Source of the DNA: Edaphobacter aggregans
GTDB lineage: Bacteria > Acidobacteriota > Terriglobia > Terriglobales > Acidobacteriaceae
Reading direction: 5' to 3'
DNA: 48,017 nt
Assembly: GCA_022736715.1 (NCBI GenBank)
Contig: DZDJ01000022.1
Span: 1-48,017 of the forward strand
Shown here: positions 8,335-17,919 of the stretch, piece by piece
How positions within the stretch are numbered: the first letter of the stretch is position 1
Layout: the number at the start of each line of letters is the position of its first letter
Made by a program: the position numbers and the translations under genes
Notes under the pieces: model-generated
The model's input: only the letters and a program-made list of their open reading frames with translations
Told to the model about the DNA's origin: nothing
Database searches by the model: none

Positions 8335-9582
8335 ATGCGCTTTGAACTCTTCATCGCCGCCCGTTATCTTCGCGCCAAGCGCAGGCAGGCCGTCATCGGG
8401 GTCATCACCGCCATCTCCGTCATCGGAGTAGCGGCCGGAGTTGCCGCGCTCATCATCGCGCTGGCCATCACCAACGGCATGCGCCGCGACCTGCAGAACC
8501 GCCTGCTGGGTTCCACTGCACACGTCGAGCTGATGCGCATCACCGGCGACGGCATCCGCGACTGGCGGCCGCTCGTCGCCCACCTGCGGCAGCTTCCCCA
8601 TGTCACCGCCGACGCGCCCGGCCTCTATGGCCAGGTGCTCCTCTCGCGCGGCGCGCGCTCCGGAGGCGCACTCATCAAAGGCATTATCCCGGCTGAAGAA
8701 CGCACCGTCAGCGACCTGCTTGGCCACATCACCTCCGGCTCCGCCGCTGCGCTGGAGCCAATCCCCTACGCCGCACCCGCGCCTGTAGCCACGCCGCCCA
8801 TCGTCATCGGCAGCGATCTGGCAGAGACCGTCGGCGCGCAGGTGGGCGACACCGTGCTGGTCACCAGCCCGCAGGGCGAACTCACCCCGCTCGGCCTCAT
8901 CCCCAGGTACCAGCGATTTCTGGTCGTCGGCATCTTCCACTCCGGCTTCTACCAGTACGACTCCAGCTACGCCTTCCTGCGGCTCACCGACGCCCAGCAC
9001 CTCTTCAGCGAGCCGGACCTGATCTCGGTCATCAGCTTCAAGGTGGATGATCTTTACCGTGCCAACGTGATTGGCCAGGAAATTGAAAAAGCCGCTGGAC
9101 CGGGCTACCAGACCACTAACTGGATGGAGCAAAACCGCGAGCTGTTTCGCGCCCTGCGGCTGGAGCAGATTGTGACCTTCATCGTGCTCGCCCTCATCGT
9201 CATCGTGGCCGCGCTCAACATCCTCATCGCCCTCACCATGATGGTGATGGAGAAGACCCGCGACATCGCTGTGCTCCTGTCCTTCGGCGTCCGCGCCGAC
9301 CAGATTCGCCGCATCTTCCTGCTGCAGGGCCTGCTCATCAGCGTTCTGGGCACAGTTGCCGGACTCATCCTGGGCTATTTCCTCTCCTGGCTGGGGGGCC
9401 ATTACCGCTTCATCCACCTCTCGGCGGATGTCTACTCCATCGACTATCTGCCCTTTGCGCCTCGCCTGATCGACGGGATTCTCGTCTCCGCCGTCTCCCT
9501 GGGCGTCTCCCTGCTGGCCACGCTCTACCCGTCATCCTCCGCCGCCCGCGTACTTCCCGCGGAGGCGCTGCGCTATGAATAA
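8335..9582 (+). CDS. LolC/LolE-family ABC transporter permease
   Basis: This is an inner-membrane subunit of a lipoprotein-release type ABC transporter, 415 aa, the typical LolC/E size. One transmembrane helix near the N-terminus (VIGVITAISVIGVAAGVAALIIALAI) is followed by a large periplasmic MacB-like domain (about residues 45-265) and three C-terminal helices of the FtsX fold, including the segments from IVTFIVLALIVIVAALNILI, LLQGLLISVLGTVAGLILGYF and LIDGILVSAVSLGVSLLATLY. The start motif FELFIAARYLRAKRRQ is characteristic of LolC/E. Only one permease gene is present, so the complex may be a LolF-like homodimer; this is inference. The ATP-binding partner follows after 83 bases. Confidence 0.9.
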   Translation: MRFELFIAARYLRAKRRQAVIGVITAISVIGVAAGVAALIIALAITNGMRRDLQNRLLGSTAHVELMRITGDGIRDWRPLVAHLRQLPHVTADAPGLYGQVLLSRGARSGGALIKGIIPAEERTVSDLLGHITSGSAAALEPIPYAAPAPVATPPIVIGSDLAETVGAQVGDTVLVTSPQGELTPLGLIPRYQRFLVVGIFHSGFYQYDSSYAFLRLTDAQHLFSEPDLISVISFKVDDLYRANVIGQEIEKAAGPGYQTTNWMEQNRELFRALRLEQIVTFIVLALIVIVAALNILIALTMMVMEKTRDIAVLLSFGVRADQIRRIFLLQGLLISVLGTVAGLILGYFLSWLGGHYRFIHLSADVYSIDYLPFAPRLIDGILVSAVSLGVSLLATLYPSSSAARVLPAEALRYE

Positions 9583-9665
9583 TTTGCAAGCGTTTCTCTC
9601 CTTCCGCCTCGGGCATCGCCACAAACGCCCTTCCCCAACCACCGTCTAAAATGGTAGGAATAGAT

Positions 9666-10466
9666 ATGGAAGGCGAAGCCATCGCCGAGCACTTTGTTCC
9701 AGCCCCACCGCTGGACTCCGTTCCGTCCCGTGCTGTTTTGGGCATCCAAAACCTGGCCAAGCGCTACACCACCGGACGAGGGGCTCTGGAACTCTTTCAA
9801 AATCTGAACTTTACCGTCGCCGAAGGAGAGCTTGTCGCCATCGTAGGCGAGTCCGGCGCCGGCAAAAGCACGCTACTGCACATGCTGGCCGCGCTCGATA
9901 CCCCCACCAGCGGCGCAGTCTACTGCAAAACCAGCCACCTCGGTGCCCGGAATGGCAGCGCCGTGAACGTCAGCTCGCTCGATGCGCGCCAGGCCGCCGA
10001 GTACCGCAACCGCGAAATCGGCTATGTATGGCAGTTCCACTATCTGCTGCCGGAGTTTAGCGCGCTGGAAAACGTAGCCATGCCGCTGCTGGCTCGCGGA
10101 GAAGGCCGCAGGCAGGCCCTGGAACAGGCCCGTACCTGGCTGGAACAGGTAGAGCTGGCCGACCGCGCCGACCACCGCTCCGGCGAGCTTTCCGGCGGCG
10201 AGCAGCAGCGCGTCTCACTGGCCCGTGCTCTGGTTACCCGGCCCCGGCTTTTGCTGGCCGACGAGCCCACCGGTGATCTGGACAACCGTACGGCAGAAGT
10301 GGTGTTTACTTTGATTCGGAGGCTGCACACCCAGCACCGGCTCACCTCCGTGCTGGTGACGCACAACCTGGCCTTTGCCCGCCGCTGCGACCGTGTTCTG
10401 CGGCTGCACGGCAGCCGGTTGCAGGAGGTGTCCCCGGTCGCACTGCCGGCCACGCCATCGGCCTAA
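9666..10466 (+). CDS. LolD-type ABC transporter ATP-binding protein
   Basis: This cytoplasmic ATPase powers the upstream permease. Visible motifs are Walker A GESGAGKST, the Q-loop region VWQFHYLLPEFSALENVAMPLL, the signature LSGGEQQRVSLARAL, Walker B LLLADEPTGDLD and the H-loop VTHN. The spacing and the VAMPLL phrase match the LolD/MacB/FtsE subgroup. The product is 266 aa, slightly longer than E. coli LolD because of an N-terminal extension (MEGEAIAEHFVPAPPLDSVP). AGGA at 9656-9659 sits six bases before the ATG at 9666, so I prefer this to the ATG at 9651. The gene order propeller, permease, ATPase suggests one operon. It probably releases outer-membrane lipoproteins, but export of another lipid-anchored product is possible. 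Confidence 0.92.
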   Translation: MEGEAIAEHFVPAPPLDSVPSRAVLGIQNLAKRYTTGRGALELFQNLNFTVAEGELVAIVGESGAGKSTLLHMLAALDTPTSGAVYCKTSHLGARNGSAVNVSSLDARQAAEYRNREIGYVWQFHYLLPEFSALENVAMPLLARGEGRRQALEQARTWLEQVELADRADHRSGELSGGEQQRVSLARALVTRPRLLLADEPTGDLDNRTAEVVFTLIRRLHTQHRLTSVLVTHNLAFARRCDRVLRLHGSRLQEVSPVALPATPSA

Positions 10467-10881
10467 ACCGGGAACCTTGGCCACGGACTTTGGCCGCGGA
10501 AGTGCTGGTACTCAGGGTTGCAGGCGCGAAACTCTTCTGCCGTTTGGAGTTTCGCCCTAGTTTTACACAGGCCAGACGCGCAATTTTGCTGTACTGTGTT
10601 CTTACTTTTTTTGCGGGGGTTCCGCAACGCTGGCAAGTCGCTGCTGCTGCTGACAAAAGTGGCGCAACGCATGCCGGAAAGTGGGATGGATGCAACGGCC
10701 GCACGGGCCTGCTGTGCAGGCAGTCGTAGAGTTTGGTGGTCTGGAGACGAACCCGACTTCAGCCCATCCGCAACCAACCCGGTGTTTCTGCATCAGATAA
10801 GCACCAGCGATGCGGGACGCATTGGGGGAAGCAAGGCTCCGCAACGGAAAAATTGCAGCAGCTTTCGCAGTAAGGGGGAAT
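10467..10881 (+). other. Long non-coding leader upstream of clpC
   Basis: These 415 bases hold no ORF with convincing composition or a family match. The stretch 10560-10615 is AT-rich with several T-runs and could contain the clpC promoter, but I cannot fix -35 and -10 boxes. I looked for a CtsR-type or CIRCE-type operator and saw none. The last part (AAGGGGG at about 10872-10878) is the ribosome-binding site of clpC. Confidence 0.4.
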
Positions 10882-13338
10882 ATGTTCGAACGATACACAG
10901 AAAAGGCGCGGCGCGTGATCTTCTTTGCGCGCTACGAGGCCAGCCAGTTTGGCTCTCCGTACATTGAGACGGAGCACCTGCTGCTGGGCCTGCTCCGTGA
11001 GGACAAGGCCCTCACCAACCGTTTTCTCCGCTCACATGCCTCCGTCGAGTCCATCAGAAAACAGATTGAGGGCCACACCACCATTCGCGAAAAGGTTTCG
11101 ACCTCGGTCGACCTGCCGCTGAGCAATGAATGCAAGCGCGTGCTGGCCTACGCCGCCGAAGAGGCGGAGCGGCTTTCGCACAAGCACATTGGAACGGAGC
11201 ATCTGCTGCTGGGCCTGCTGCGCGAAGAAAAATGCTTCGCTGCGGAGATTCTGCATGAACGCGGCCTGCGTCTGCCGACCATCCGCGAAGAGCTGCAGCG
11301 CACTACGCAGGAGAAGGCCCCGGCGCAGCAGCGCAACCGCGAATCCAGCCTGCTGGCCGAGTTTTCCCGCGACCTTACCCAGGCCGCCATGGACTCCCAG
11401 TTGGATCCGCTCGTTGGCCGCGACCAGGAACTGGAGCGCGTCATCCAGATCCTCTGCCGCCGCACCAAAAACAATCCGGTCCTCATCGGCGAGCCGGGCG
11501 TTGGCAAAACCGCCATCGTCGAGGGCCTGGCCCAGCGCATCTCCGACGGCGACGTGCCCAGCTTCCTTGCAGAAAAGCGGGTGCTCGCGCTCGACCTTTC
11601 GCTCATCGTCGCCGGCACAAAATACCGCGGCCAGTTTGAGGAGCGGCTCAAGACCATCATGAAGGAGCTGATGGAAAATCAGAACTCCATCATTTTCATC
11701 GACGAACTGCACACGCTGGTCGGCGCAGGCTCGGCTGAAGGCTCGCTCGACGCGGCCAACATCCTCAAGCCCGCTCTGAGCCGTGGTGAGATCCAGTGCA
11801 TCGGCGCCACCACGCCCGCGGAATATCGCAAGTCCATCGAGAAAGACCGCTCGCTGGAGCGCCGCTTCCAGGCCGTGAAGGTGCCGCCGCCCAACGAAGA
11901 GGACGCCATCAGGATCATCATGGGCATCAAGGACCGCTATGAGAAGTTCCATGCGGTCAGCTACACCGATGATGCGATCTCCTTCTCTGTCTCGCACTCC
12001 AGCCGCTACATTCCGGACCGTTTTCTGCCGGACAAGGCCATCGACCTCATCGACGAGGCCGGCGCACGTGTCAAACTGCGCCAGACCTCGCTGCCCGAAG
12101 AGCTCACCGAAGTGCAGAAGCGCATCAAGTTCATTGTGCACCGCATGGAAAACGCCATCGCCAACCACGAGTTCGAGAAGGCGCGCTTCTACTCTGACGA
12201 GGAACGCAAAGAGCGCGAGAACCTGCGTGCTCTGCGCGACAAATACCACCTCGACGACTCTTCCTCCGGCATTGTCACCCGCGAGGACATTGAGGATGTC
12301 GTCAGCCGCTGGACCGGCGTGCCCGTCACCAGCATCAAGGAAGAAGAAACGCAGAAGCTGCTTCGCGTGGAGGCAGAACTGCACAAGCGCGTCATCTCGC
12401 AGGAGAAGGCCATCAGCGCTCTTGCCCGCGCCATCCGCCGTTCGCGCGCCGGACTCAAGAACCCGGCACGCCCCATCGGCAGTTTCCTCTTCCTCGGCCC
12501 GACGGGCGTCGGCAAAACAGAAATGGCGCGCACGCTGGCGCAGTTCCTCTTCGGTTCAGAGAAGGCGCTCATCCGCTTCGATATGTCGGAGTTCATGGAG
12601 AAGCACTCCGTCTCCAAACTCATCGGCTCGCCTCCGGGCTATGTGGGGTACGAGGAGGGTGGCCAGCTCACCGAGCGCGTCAAGCGTTCGCCGTACTCGG
12701 TCGTACTGCTGGATGAAATCGAAAAGGCGCACCCGGATGTCTTCAACATCCTGCTGCAGGTCTTTGAAGATGGCCAGCTCACCGATGGTCTGGGCAACAC
12801 GGTGGACTTCAAGAACACCATCCTCATCATGACCTCCAACATCGGGGCCAAGCACCTGCAGAAGCGGCAGGGCCTGGGCTTCCAGTCCGAAAAGGAGGAC
12901 TTCGTGATGGAGAAGATGGAGGAGCTGGTGAAGGGCGAGGTCAAGCGCACCTTCAATCCCGAGTTCCTGAACCGGCTGGACGAAATCATCCTCTTCCAGT
13001 CGCTCACAGACGCTGACCTGATCCAGATTATCGAGCTGCTTGTGCAGCAGCTCAACGCCAATCTGGTGCACAAGGCCATCACCATTTCCGTCACCGAAGA
13101 GGCGAAGAAGTGGATCATCGGGAAGACACTCTCCGACCGCAGCTACGGAGCGCGTCCACTGCGCCGCGCACTGCAGCGCTACGTCGAAGATCCACTCTCC
13201 GAAGCGCTCATCGCCGGCGGCATCACCGAGCGGCCTGCCTTCCTGGAGGTCTACCTCGACAACAACCAGCTCTTCTACCGTCCGGTGGCGATGGATGGTG
13301 CAGAGAAGAACGAGGGCCTGTTGCTCTCCAGCAACTAA
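10882..13338 (+). CDS. clpC: ClpC-type AAA+ unfoldase, ATPase subunit of Clp protease
   Basis: This hexameric Hsp100 chaperone unfolds substrates and feeds them to ClpP in the cytosol. The protein has 818 aa. The N-terminal double Clp-N repeat ([20 protein letters not shown]; later [15 protein letters not shown]) leads into AAA module 1 with Walker [10 protein letters not shown] near residue 203 and sensor region [15 protein letters not shown]-like middle coiled segment (about residues 415-450, [20 protein letters not shown]) separates it from AAA module 2, with Walker [10 protein letters not shown] near residue 539 and the pore motif [16 protein letters not shown]. The UVR segment and short middle domain separate ClpC from ClpA and ClpB. 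A strong ribosome-binding site precedes ATG 10882. No clpP, ctsR or mcsAB gene is nearby. Confidence 0.96.
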   Translation: MFERYTEKARRVIFFARYEASQFGSPYIETEHLLLGLLREDKALTNRFLRSHASVESIRKQIEGHTTIREKVSTSVDLPLSNECKRVLAYAAEEAERLSHKHIGTEHLLLGLLREEKCFAAEILHERGLRLPTIREELQRTTQEKAPAQQRNRESSLLAEFSRDLTQAAMDSQLDPLVGRDQELERVIQILCRRTKNNPVLIGEPGVGKTAIVEGLAQRISDGDVPSFLAEKRVLALDLSLIVAGTKYRGQFEERLKTIMKELMENQNSIIFIDELHTLVGAGSAEGSLDAANILKPALSRGEIQCIGATTPAEYRKSIEKDRSLERRFQAVKVPPPNEEDAIRIIMGIKDRYEKFHAVSYTDDAISFSVSHSSRYIPDRFLPDKAIDLIDEAGARVKLRQTSLPEELTEVQKRIKFIVHRMENAIANHEFEKARFYSDEERKERENLRALRDKYHLDDSSSGIVTREDIEDVVSRWTGVPVTSIKEEETQKLLRVEAELHKRVISQEKAISALARAIRRSRAGLKNPARPIGSFLFLGPTGVGKTEMARTLAQFLFGSEKALIRFDMSEFMEKHSVSKLIGSPPGYVGYEEGGQLTERVKRSPYSVVLLDEIEKAHPDVFNILLQVFEDGQLTDGLGNTVDFKNTILIMTSNIGAKHLQKRQGLGFQSEKEDFVMEKMEELVKGEVKRTFNPEFLNRLDEIILFQSLTDADLIQIIELLVQQLNANLVHKAITISVTEEAKKWIIGKTLSDRSYGARPLRRALQRYVEDPLSEALIAGGITERPAFLEVYLDNNQLFYRPVAMDGAEKNEGLLLSSN

Positions 13339-13359
13339 CCCGTTCCGCAAAACAAGACC

Positions 13360-13392
13360 AACGCCCCGGTTTCTGCGCCGGGGCGTTTTTTT
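13360..13392 (+). terminator. Intrinsic terminator of clpC
   Basis: AACGCCCCGG and CCGGGGCGTT form a 10-bp stem around a short loop, immediately followed by a run of T (13385-13392). It begins 22 bases after the clpC stop codon. This is a classic rho-independent terminator. Confidence 0.93.
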
Positions 13393-13500
13393 CAGCGCAT
13401 CCCGTCCCCACTGCCTCCACTGGCAACTGCTATAGTGGAGTGGTCAGAATTCCAAACTATCTGCGCAGCTATTACTGCTGCCATCGGGAGAACTCCACTT

Positions 13501-13974
13501 ATGAAAAAGTCCGCTTACCTCGGCATCTTCCTCTCCGCCGCACTTCCACTGGCCTTTGCCCAGGGGAACCCCGTCGATGTTCAGACCCCAGCCAGCCTCA
13601 ACGCACTGGCGCAGAAGCTCCAGACAGAGGCCATGCAAAGCCCCTCAGGCATTGCTGCCGCGGAGCTTGATAAATACTCCGACCACTACACCGTGCTCGC
13701 CTATCGCAGCAAGAGCGGCGGCGCAGAAGAACATGCCCATTACACGGACATGTTTATGGTTCTCGACGGCGGCGCCACACTGGTCACCGGAGGCACCATC
13801 TCCGATGAAAAAACCGGCCCGGATGGGGAGTCCCGCGGCGCTGCTGTCGTTGGCGGCACGTCGCAGCCGCTGCACAAGGGCGACATTGTGCACATCTCAC
13901 CCAACGTACCGCACCAGTTGATCATGGCCCCAGGCCAACACTTCCTGTACTACGTCATCAAGATCAGGGAATAG
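13501..13974 (+). CDS. Exported cupin-domain protein
   Basis: The 157-aa product begins with a signal peptide (KKSAYLGIFLSAALPLAFA, cleavage near AQG). The body is a single small cupin barrel: the first motif region is EEHAHYTDMFMVLDGGATLVTGG and the second is LHKGDIVHISPNVPHQLIM. The candidate metal ligands are the histidines in EEHAHY and PNVPHQ, with a Glu or Asp contributed by the first motif. Cupins of this size may be enzymes or binding proteins, and the substrate cannot be inferred. A periplasmic location is inferred from the leader. The ATG at 13501 starts the leader, with GGGAGA about ten bases upstream. It stands alone between clpC and the converging rhamnose operon. Confidence 0.8.
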   Translation: MKKSAYLGIFLSAALPLAFAQGNPVDVQTPASLNALAQKLQTEAMQSPSGIAAAELDKYSDHYTVLAYRSKSGGAEEHAHYTDMFMVLDGGATLVTGGTISDEKTGPDGESRGAAVVGGTSQPLHKGDIVHISPNVPHQLIMAPGQHFLYYVIKIRE

Positions 13975-14000
13975 CACTCCTCTCCAGTCTTCGCCCCAGA

Positions 14001-14037
14001 AAAAGAGCAGGCAGCGATACGTGCTGTCTGCTCTTTT
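14001..14037. terminator. Bidirectional terminator between the cupin gene and rhaB
   Basis: A 15-base inverted repeat with one mismatch (14001-14015 and 14023-14037; arms begin AAAAGAGCAG and end CTGCTCTTTT) encloses the loop GATACGT. It has an A-run on the left and a T-run on the right, so it can end transcripts from both sides. It serves the plus-strand cupin gene and the minus-strand rhaB operon. Confidence 0.92.
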
Positions 14038-14086
14038 CCCTGCATAAAAAAATGACCCCACACCACAGTGGATGCTATGGGCCCGT

Positions 14087-15547
14087 TCAGCCCGCGAGCA
14101 CTCCCGCCCAATGCGATACGTCCTCGAAGGCCACCCCCTGCTCCCCGCCGCCATGCTGCAACGACGCCATCTGCACAGCAAAGTTGCCGATGGTCGAGCT
14201 CTCCACGGCGCCCGGAACCACCGTCAATCCTGTGGCCCTCTCCGTCAGCCGGTTCAGCAACTGGTTCCGGCTGCCGCCACCGACGATATAAATGCGGCTG
14301 AACTGCCGCCCGGTAATCTCCGTCACCTCGCGGAGCACTTCCGCATACCGTTCCGCCAGGCTATGGAAAATCAGGCCCGCATACACCGGCGCTGCCTCTG
14401 GCATTTGCGACAGCGGCGACAATCCATGCCGCCTGCGTTGCGCATTGATGCGTCCCGGCATCTCCCCCGGCAGCAGCAGATCGTCGTCGCTCAGGTCCAG
14501 CACCTGATCCGGTGCCTGCTGCAACTTCGCTGCTGCAACCAACTCCGCCACGTCCCACTCTCGTCCCGCCTGCGCCCACGTCTCCATGCACTGCCGCAGC
14601 AGCCACATGCCATTCACATTTTTATGAAAGCAAATGCGCCCGCCCACCGCGCCAAGATTCGTAAAGTTCTTCTCGCGCGCGGCCTCGCTCAGGTTCGCCT
14701 CTTCCAGCAGCGCGCCCACCAGCGACCACGTTCCGGAGCTGATGTACGCCCAGTCCTCGCCACTTGCCGGAATCCCCGCAATCGCCGAGGCCGTGTCATG
14801 ACACGCCGGAGCAATCAGCTTCGTCTCGCGAAAGGCCGGCAACTGCGCCAACGCTCCCTGCACCGTTCCAAGCACTGCTCCCGGTGGCACAATCTCCGCC
14901 GCAGCGCCCGGCTCCAGCCCGACCGCGGCAAACACCTCCGCCGCCCACGCATGCGACCGGATGTTCACCATGCCGGTATGCGTCGCATTGGTAAACTCCG
15001 CCACAGCTCTGCCGCCCAGCCAATGCAGCACATACTCCGGCAAATTCATCCACCGCGCCGCCGCGCCGCCTGCCATCTTGTCCGCATACAACTGATACAA
15101 CGTGTTGATGCGCAGTTGCTGCGTCCCCGTCAGCGCATACAGGCGCCCGGCAGAAATCTTCGCATGCACAGCCTTCTCTGCCGCTACCGTGCGCTCATCC
15201 CGATAGCAGAAAGGCTCGCCCATGCGGCTTCCATCCGCCCTTAAACGGACATAGTCGACCGCCCAGCCATCCACAGCAATCGACGCAATCCCCTCCGGAG
15301 CCAGCTCCGCACAGCGCAGCAGGCCTGCTTTCAGCCCTTGCAGAATCACCGCAATGTCCCAGTGCAGTCCGCCGTTCCGCTCCACCGCGGCATTCGGAAA
15401 GCGATGCACCATGTGGATGCCGGGAACCCCCTCCTGCCACCGCAACAGGGAAACACGGCAGCTCTCCGCGCCCAGGTCAATTGCCACCAGAGCGCGGAGG
15501 TCCTGCGAAAGTGCCAGTGTTTTCGAGCCCGGAGAGCCCTCGCTCAT
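14087..15547 (-). CDS. rhaB: L-rhamnulokinase
   Basis: The enzyme phosphorylates L-rhamnulose with ATP to L-rhamnulose 1-phosphate in the cytosol, the second step of rhamnose breakdown. The 486-aa protein is a FGGY-family sugar kinase and matches the length of E. coli RhaB (about 489 aa). Visible marks are the phosphate-binding start VAIDLGAESCRVSLL, the RhaB-like phrases VHRFPN, GLHWDI, IASIAVDGWAVDY and PFCYRDERT, and late glycine-rich ADP-site motifs (ISSGTWSLVG, IYIVGGGSRNQLLNR). The start ATG (15545-15547) overlaps the TGA of the upstream aldolase gene as ATGA, so the two are translationally coupled. An ORF extension to 15604 only reads back into that gene. Regulation is presumably shared with the aldolase gene. 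Confidence 0.95.
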   Translation of the reverse strand: MSEGSPGSKTLALSQDLRALVAIDLGAESCRVSLLRWQEGVPGIHMVHRFPNAAVERNGGLHWDIAVILQGLKAGLLRCAELAPEGIASIAVDGWAVDYVRLRADGSRMGEPFCYRDERTVAAEKAVHAKISAGRLYALTGTQQLRINTLYQLYADKMAGGAAARWMNLPEYVLHWLGGRAVAEFTNATHTGMVNIRSHAWAAEVFAAVGLEPGAAAEIVPPGAVLGTVQGALAQLPAFRETKLIAPACHDTASAIAGIPASGEDWAYISSGTWSLVGALLEEANLSEAAREKNFTNLGAVGGRICFHKNVNGMWLLRQCMETWAQAGREWDVAELVAAAKLQQAPDQVLDLSDDDLLLPGEMPGRINAQRRRHGLSPLSQMPEAAPVYAGLIFHSLAERYAEVLREVTEITGRQFSRIYIVGGGSRNQLLNRLTERATGLTVVPGAVESSTIGNFAVQMASLQHGGGEQGVAFEDVSHWAGVLAG

Positions 15548-17751
15548 CGCAGAAAAGCCTCCGTCAGCCCGCCATCCACCGGAATCAGATGCCCTGTCGT
15601 GCAACGGGCATGCGGCCCTGCCAGAAACAGAATCGCCTGCGCGCAGTCCTTCGGATCAATCGGCTGATGCGTCAGCGTGCGCTTGGCATAGAACTCCGCC
15701 AACAGCGTGCGCAGTTCCTCGTCCGTTGCAGAATCCGCGAATGCGATCTTGTACTTCGTCAGCGAAGCAATCACGCGGTCGCGCGGAAACATTGTCGACC
15801 CCTTCACCACCGTCGCCGGACTGATGCCGTTCACGCGCACCTTCGGCGCCAGTCCCACCGCCAGCTCGCGCACCAGGTGGCTCAGCGCCGCTTTGCTCAC
15901 GTCATACGCTTCACTGCCGCGCTTGCTCACCACCGCATTGGCAGAGCTGGTCAGCACCACATTTGCATCAATCCCCTGCTCCTGGAATATCTTCGCCGTT
16001 TCGTCCACCAGCAGATAGTTCGCCGTCACATTCACTTCCAGCGTCAGCGCCCACTGCGCATCCGTAATAACGCCATCCGGCGACGACGGAAACAGCGCCG
16101 CCGTATTAATCAGGATGTCCAGCGCACCATAGCGCGCCACCACCTCCTGCAGCGCAGCGCGAATCGCCCCGCGGTCCCGAATGTCGATCTTCACCGCCGC
16201 AGCCGCCTCCTTACCTGCAATCCTGGCCACATCCGCCGCAGTCGCTTCCGCACCAGCCACGTCCCGGTCCGCCACCACCACATGCGCACCACGCTCCGCC
16301 GCCAGCAGCGCCACTTCGCGGCCAATTCCGCTGCCGCCACCCACCACCAGCATCACGCGGCGGCTCAGTTCCTTCTCCGCTGGCTGACGGCGAATCTTCG
16401 CCTCTTCCAGCGCCCAGTACTCAATGCGGAACGCCTCCGACTCCGGCAGCGCCACATAGTTCAGGTGCACCTTGAAGGCCGAGGTCGGCGCAGCCGGACC
16501 AGCCTGCGGCAGGTCCTTCGGCACCGGCGTATCGCCCAGCGCATTCGCGCCTTCCATCACATGAATCGCATTCACGTAGAACTCGCCCGTAATCCGCGAC
16601 TCCGTTTTGTTCTTGCCAAAGCTGAACATGCCCACACCCGGAATCAGCACCACCGTCGGGTTCGGATCGCGCATCGCCGGCGAATCCGCCTCGGCAAAGC
16701 TCTTATAGTACTTCGCATAATTCTCGCGGTACACCGCCAGCGATGCGGTGATGGACTTCTTCAACTCGTCCGCGCCACTCTTCGGCTCCCACGGCACAAA
16801 CAGCGGGCGAATCTTCGTCCGGATAAAGTGGTCCGGGCAGCTCGTTCCCAGATATGCCAGTTTTTCCGCCGCCACTGAGCCCACAAAGCGCAGCACCTCC
16901 GGCAGATCACAATACGTGCCCAGCAACCGCTGCCTGGCTGAAACCTGGCCACGCACAAACGGCAGCACTTCCATCGCCACACTGGCGCGCTCCTCCAGCG
17001 GAGCAGTTCGCCCGCCGTCAAACAGTTTGTCGCCCAGCTTCGCCGCATGGTTCTGCACAAACTGTCCCAGGTGATCGATCATCAGCAGTGTATTCCGGTA
17101 ACACTCCCGCTGCGTCTCGCCCCAGGTAAACAATCCATGCCCGCCCAGCACCACGCCATCGCAACCCGGATTCCCGGCCACAATTCTGCGCAGCATCATG
17201 CCCAGCTCAAAGCCCGGCCGCTGCCACGGCAGCCACACCAGCCTATGGCCGTAGAGCTTGTTGAACTCCTCCATCTTTTCGCGGCCATTCGCAGACGCCG
17301 CCAGCGCAATTCCCCAGTCCGGGTGCAGATGGTCCACATGCGCAAACGGCAAAAAACCATGCAGTGGAGTATCAATCGAAGCCGCCACCGGATTGTTGCC
17401 GAAGGTGCACAGCGGGTACTTGCCCACCATCTCATCCTCAAGTTGCACTCCACGATAGCTCGCCTCCAGCGCATGCAGCTTCTCCAGATACAGCGTGGCA
17501 AAACCGCTGCGCTGAATGCTGCCCAGGTCGCCGCCGCTTCCCTTCACCCACAGAATCGTCTTCTGCTGTCCATCCAGCGGATCAGTTTCCGTCAGCTTGG
17601 AGCTGGTGTTGCCCCCGCCAAAGTTGGTAATGCGTAGATCAGATCCCAGCAGATTGCTGCGGTACCGCAGCAGCTCAGCCGCATCCAGTTTGCTGGCAAC
17701 GGCTTCGTCCCAGCGGTCTTCCAGGTAGCGCAGTCCTACTTGCTTTGTCAT
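15544..17751 (-). CDS. Bifunctional rhamnulose-1-phosphate aldolase / lactaldehyde dehydrogenase
   Basis: The 735-aa protein has two parts. Residues 1 to about 410 are a class II aldolase/adducin-type domain, with a metal-site His cluster in HVDHLHPDWG and GGHGLFTWGE. It splits L-rhamnulose 1-phosphate into dihydroxyacetone phosphate and L-lactaldehyde. Residues about 430-735 are a short-chain dehydrogenase with the NAD motif VVGGGSGIGREVAL and the active-site YDVSKAALSHL; it is expected to oxidise L-lactaldehyde to L-lactate. This fusion is a known arrangement in the YuxG/RhaEW type of rhamnose pathway. The sequence starts at ATG 17751 and runs into rhaB with a 4-bp ATGA overlap. A TATAAT box and an operator-like palindrome lie about 150 bases upstream. 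The name varies between databases (rhaD, rhaE, yuxG), so I leave the symbol empty. Confidence 0.93.
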   Translation of the reverse strand: MTKQVGLRYLEDRWDEAVASKLDAAELLRYRSNLLGSDLRITNFGGGNTSSKLTETDPLDGQQKTILWVKGSGGDLGSIQRSGFATLYLEKLHALEASYRGVQLEDEMVGKYPLCTFGNNPVAASIDTPLHGFLPFAHVDHLHPDWGIALAASANGREKMEEFNKLYGHRLVWLPWQRPGFELGMMLRRIVAGNPGCDGVVLGGHGLFTWGETQRECYRNTLLMIDHLGQFVQNHAAKLGDKLFDGGRTAPLEERASVAMEVLPFVRGQVSARQRLLGTYCDLPEVLRFVGSVAAEKLAYLGTSCPDHFIRTKIRPLFVPWEPKSGADELKKSITASLAVYRENYAKYYKSFAEADSPAMRDPNPTVVLIPGVGMFSFGKNKTESRITGEFYVNAIHVMEGANALGDTPVPKDLPQAGPAAPTSAFKVHLNYVALPESEAFRIEYWALEEAKIRRQPAEKELSRRVMLVVGGGSGIGREVALLAAERGAHVVVADRDVAGAEATAADVARIAGKEAAAAVKIDIRDRGAIRAALQEVVARYGALDILINTAALFPSSPDGVITDAQWALTLEVNVTANYLLVDETAKIFQEQGIDANVVLTSSANAVVSKRGSEAYDVSKAALSHLVRELAVGLAPKVRVNGISPATVVKGSTMFPRDRVIASLTKYKIAFADSATDEELRTLLAEFYAKRTLTHQPIDPKDCAQAILFLAGPHARCTTGHLIPVDGGLTEAFLR

Positions 17752-17887
17752 CTCTAAAATCCTGTCCCCTCGATGGGTCGTGTTTCCTGTCCGGCCCGCG
17801 GCATTCGATTGCCGAAAAGCCTGTCTCTACTTGCTCTCCAGGCCACTCTAAAAGCCGCCTGCAAGAGCCATCTTCACTCGCTAGTAC

Positions 17888-17919
17888 AATAGAGTAACTA
17901 TTTCTATAGAAGAATTATA
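17888..17919 (-). promoter_or_regulatory. Candidate promoter and operator of the aldolase-rhaB operon
   Basis: On the minus strand a perfect TATAAT (17919-17914) is followed directly by the perfect 10-bp palindrome TTCTATAGAA (17902-17911), which would overlap the start of transcription. Next to it AATAG and CTATT form a 5-bp inverted repeat with a 5-base spacer (17888-17902). No good -35 box is visible at 17 bases, which would suit an activator-dependent or weak promoter. Related 10-mers occur in the rhaT-rhaI region. The role is inferred. Confidence 0.5.

Noticed and set aside
10518..10967. Open frame in the clpC leader
   Set aside because: It overlaps the start of clpC in another frame, has no ribosome-binding site and its product shows no domain or signal.
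14072..15244. Large plus-strand frame opposite rhaB
   Set aside because: It is an Arg/His-rich shadow of a GC-rich gene, with no family match; similar frames lie opposite the aldolase, glgA and VWA genes.
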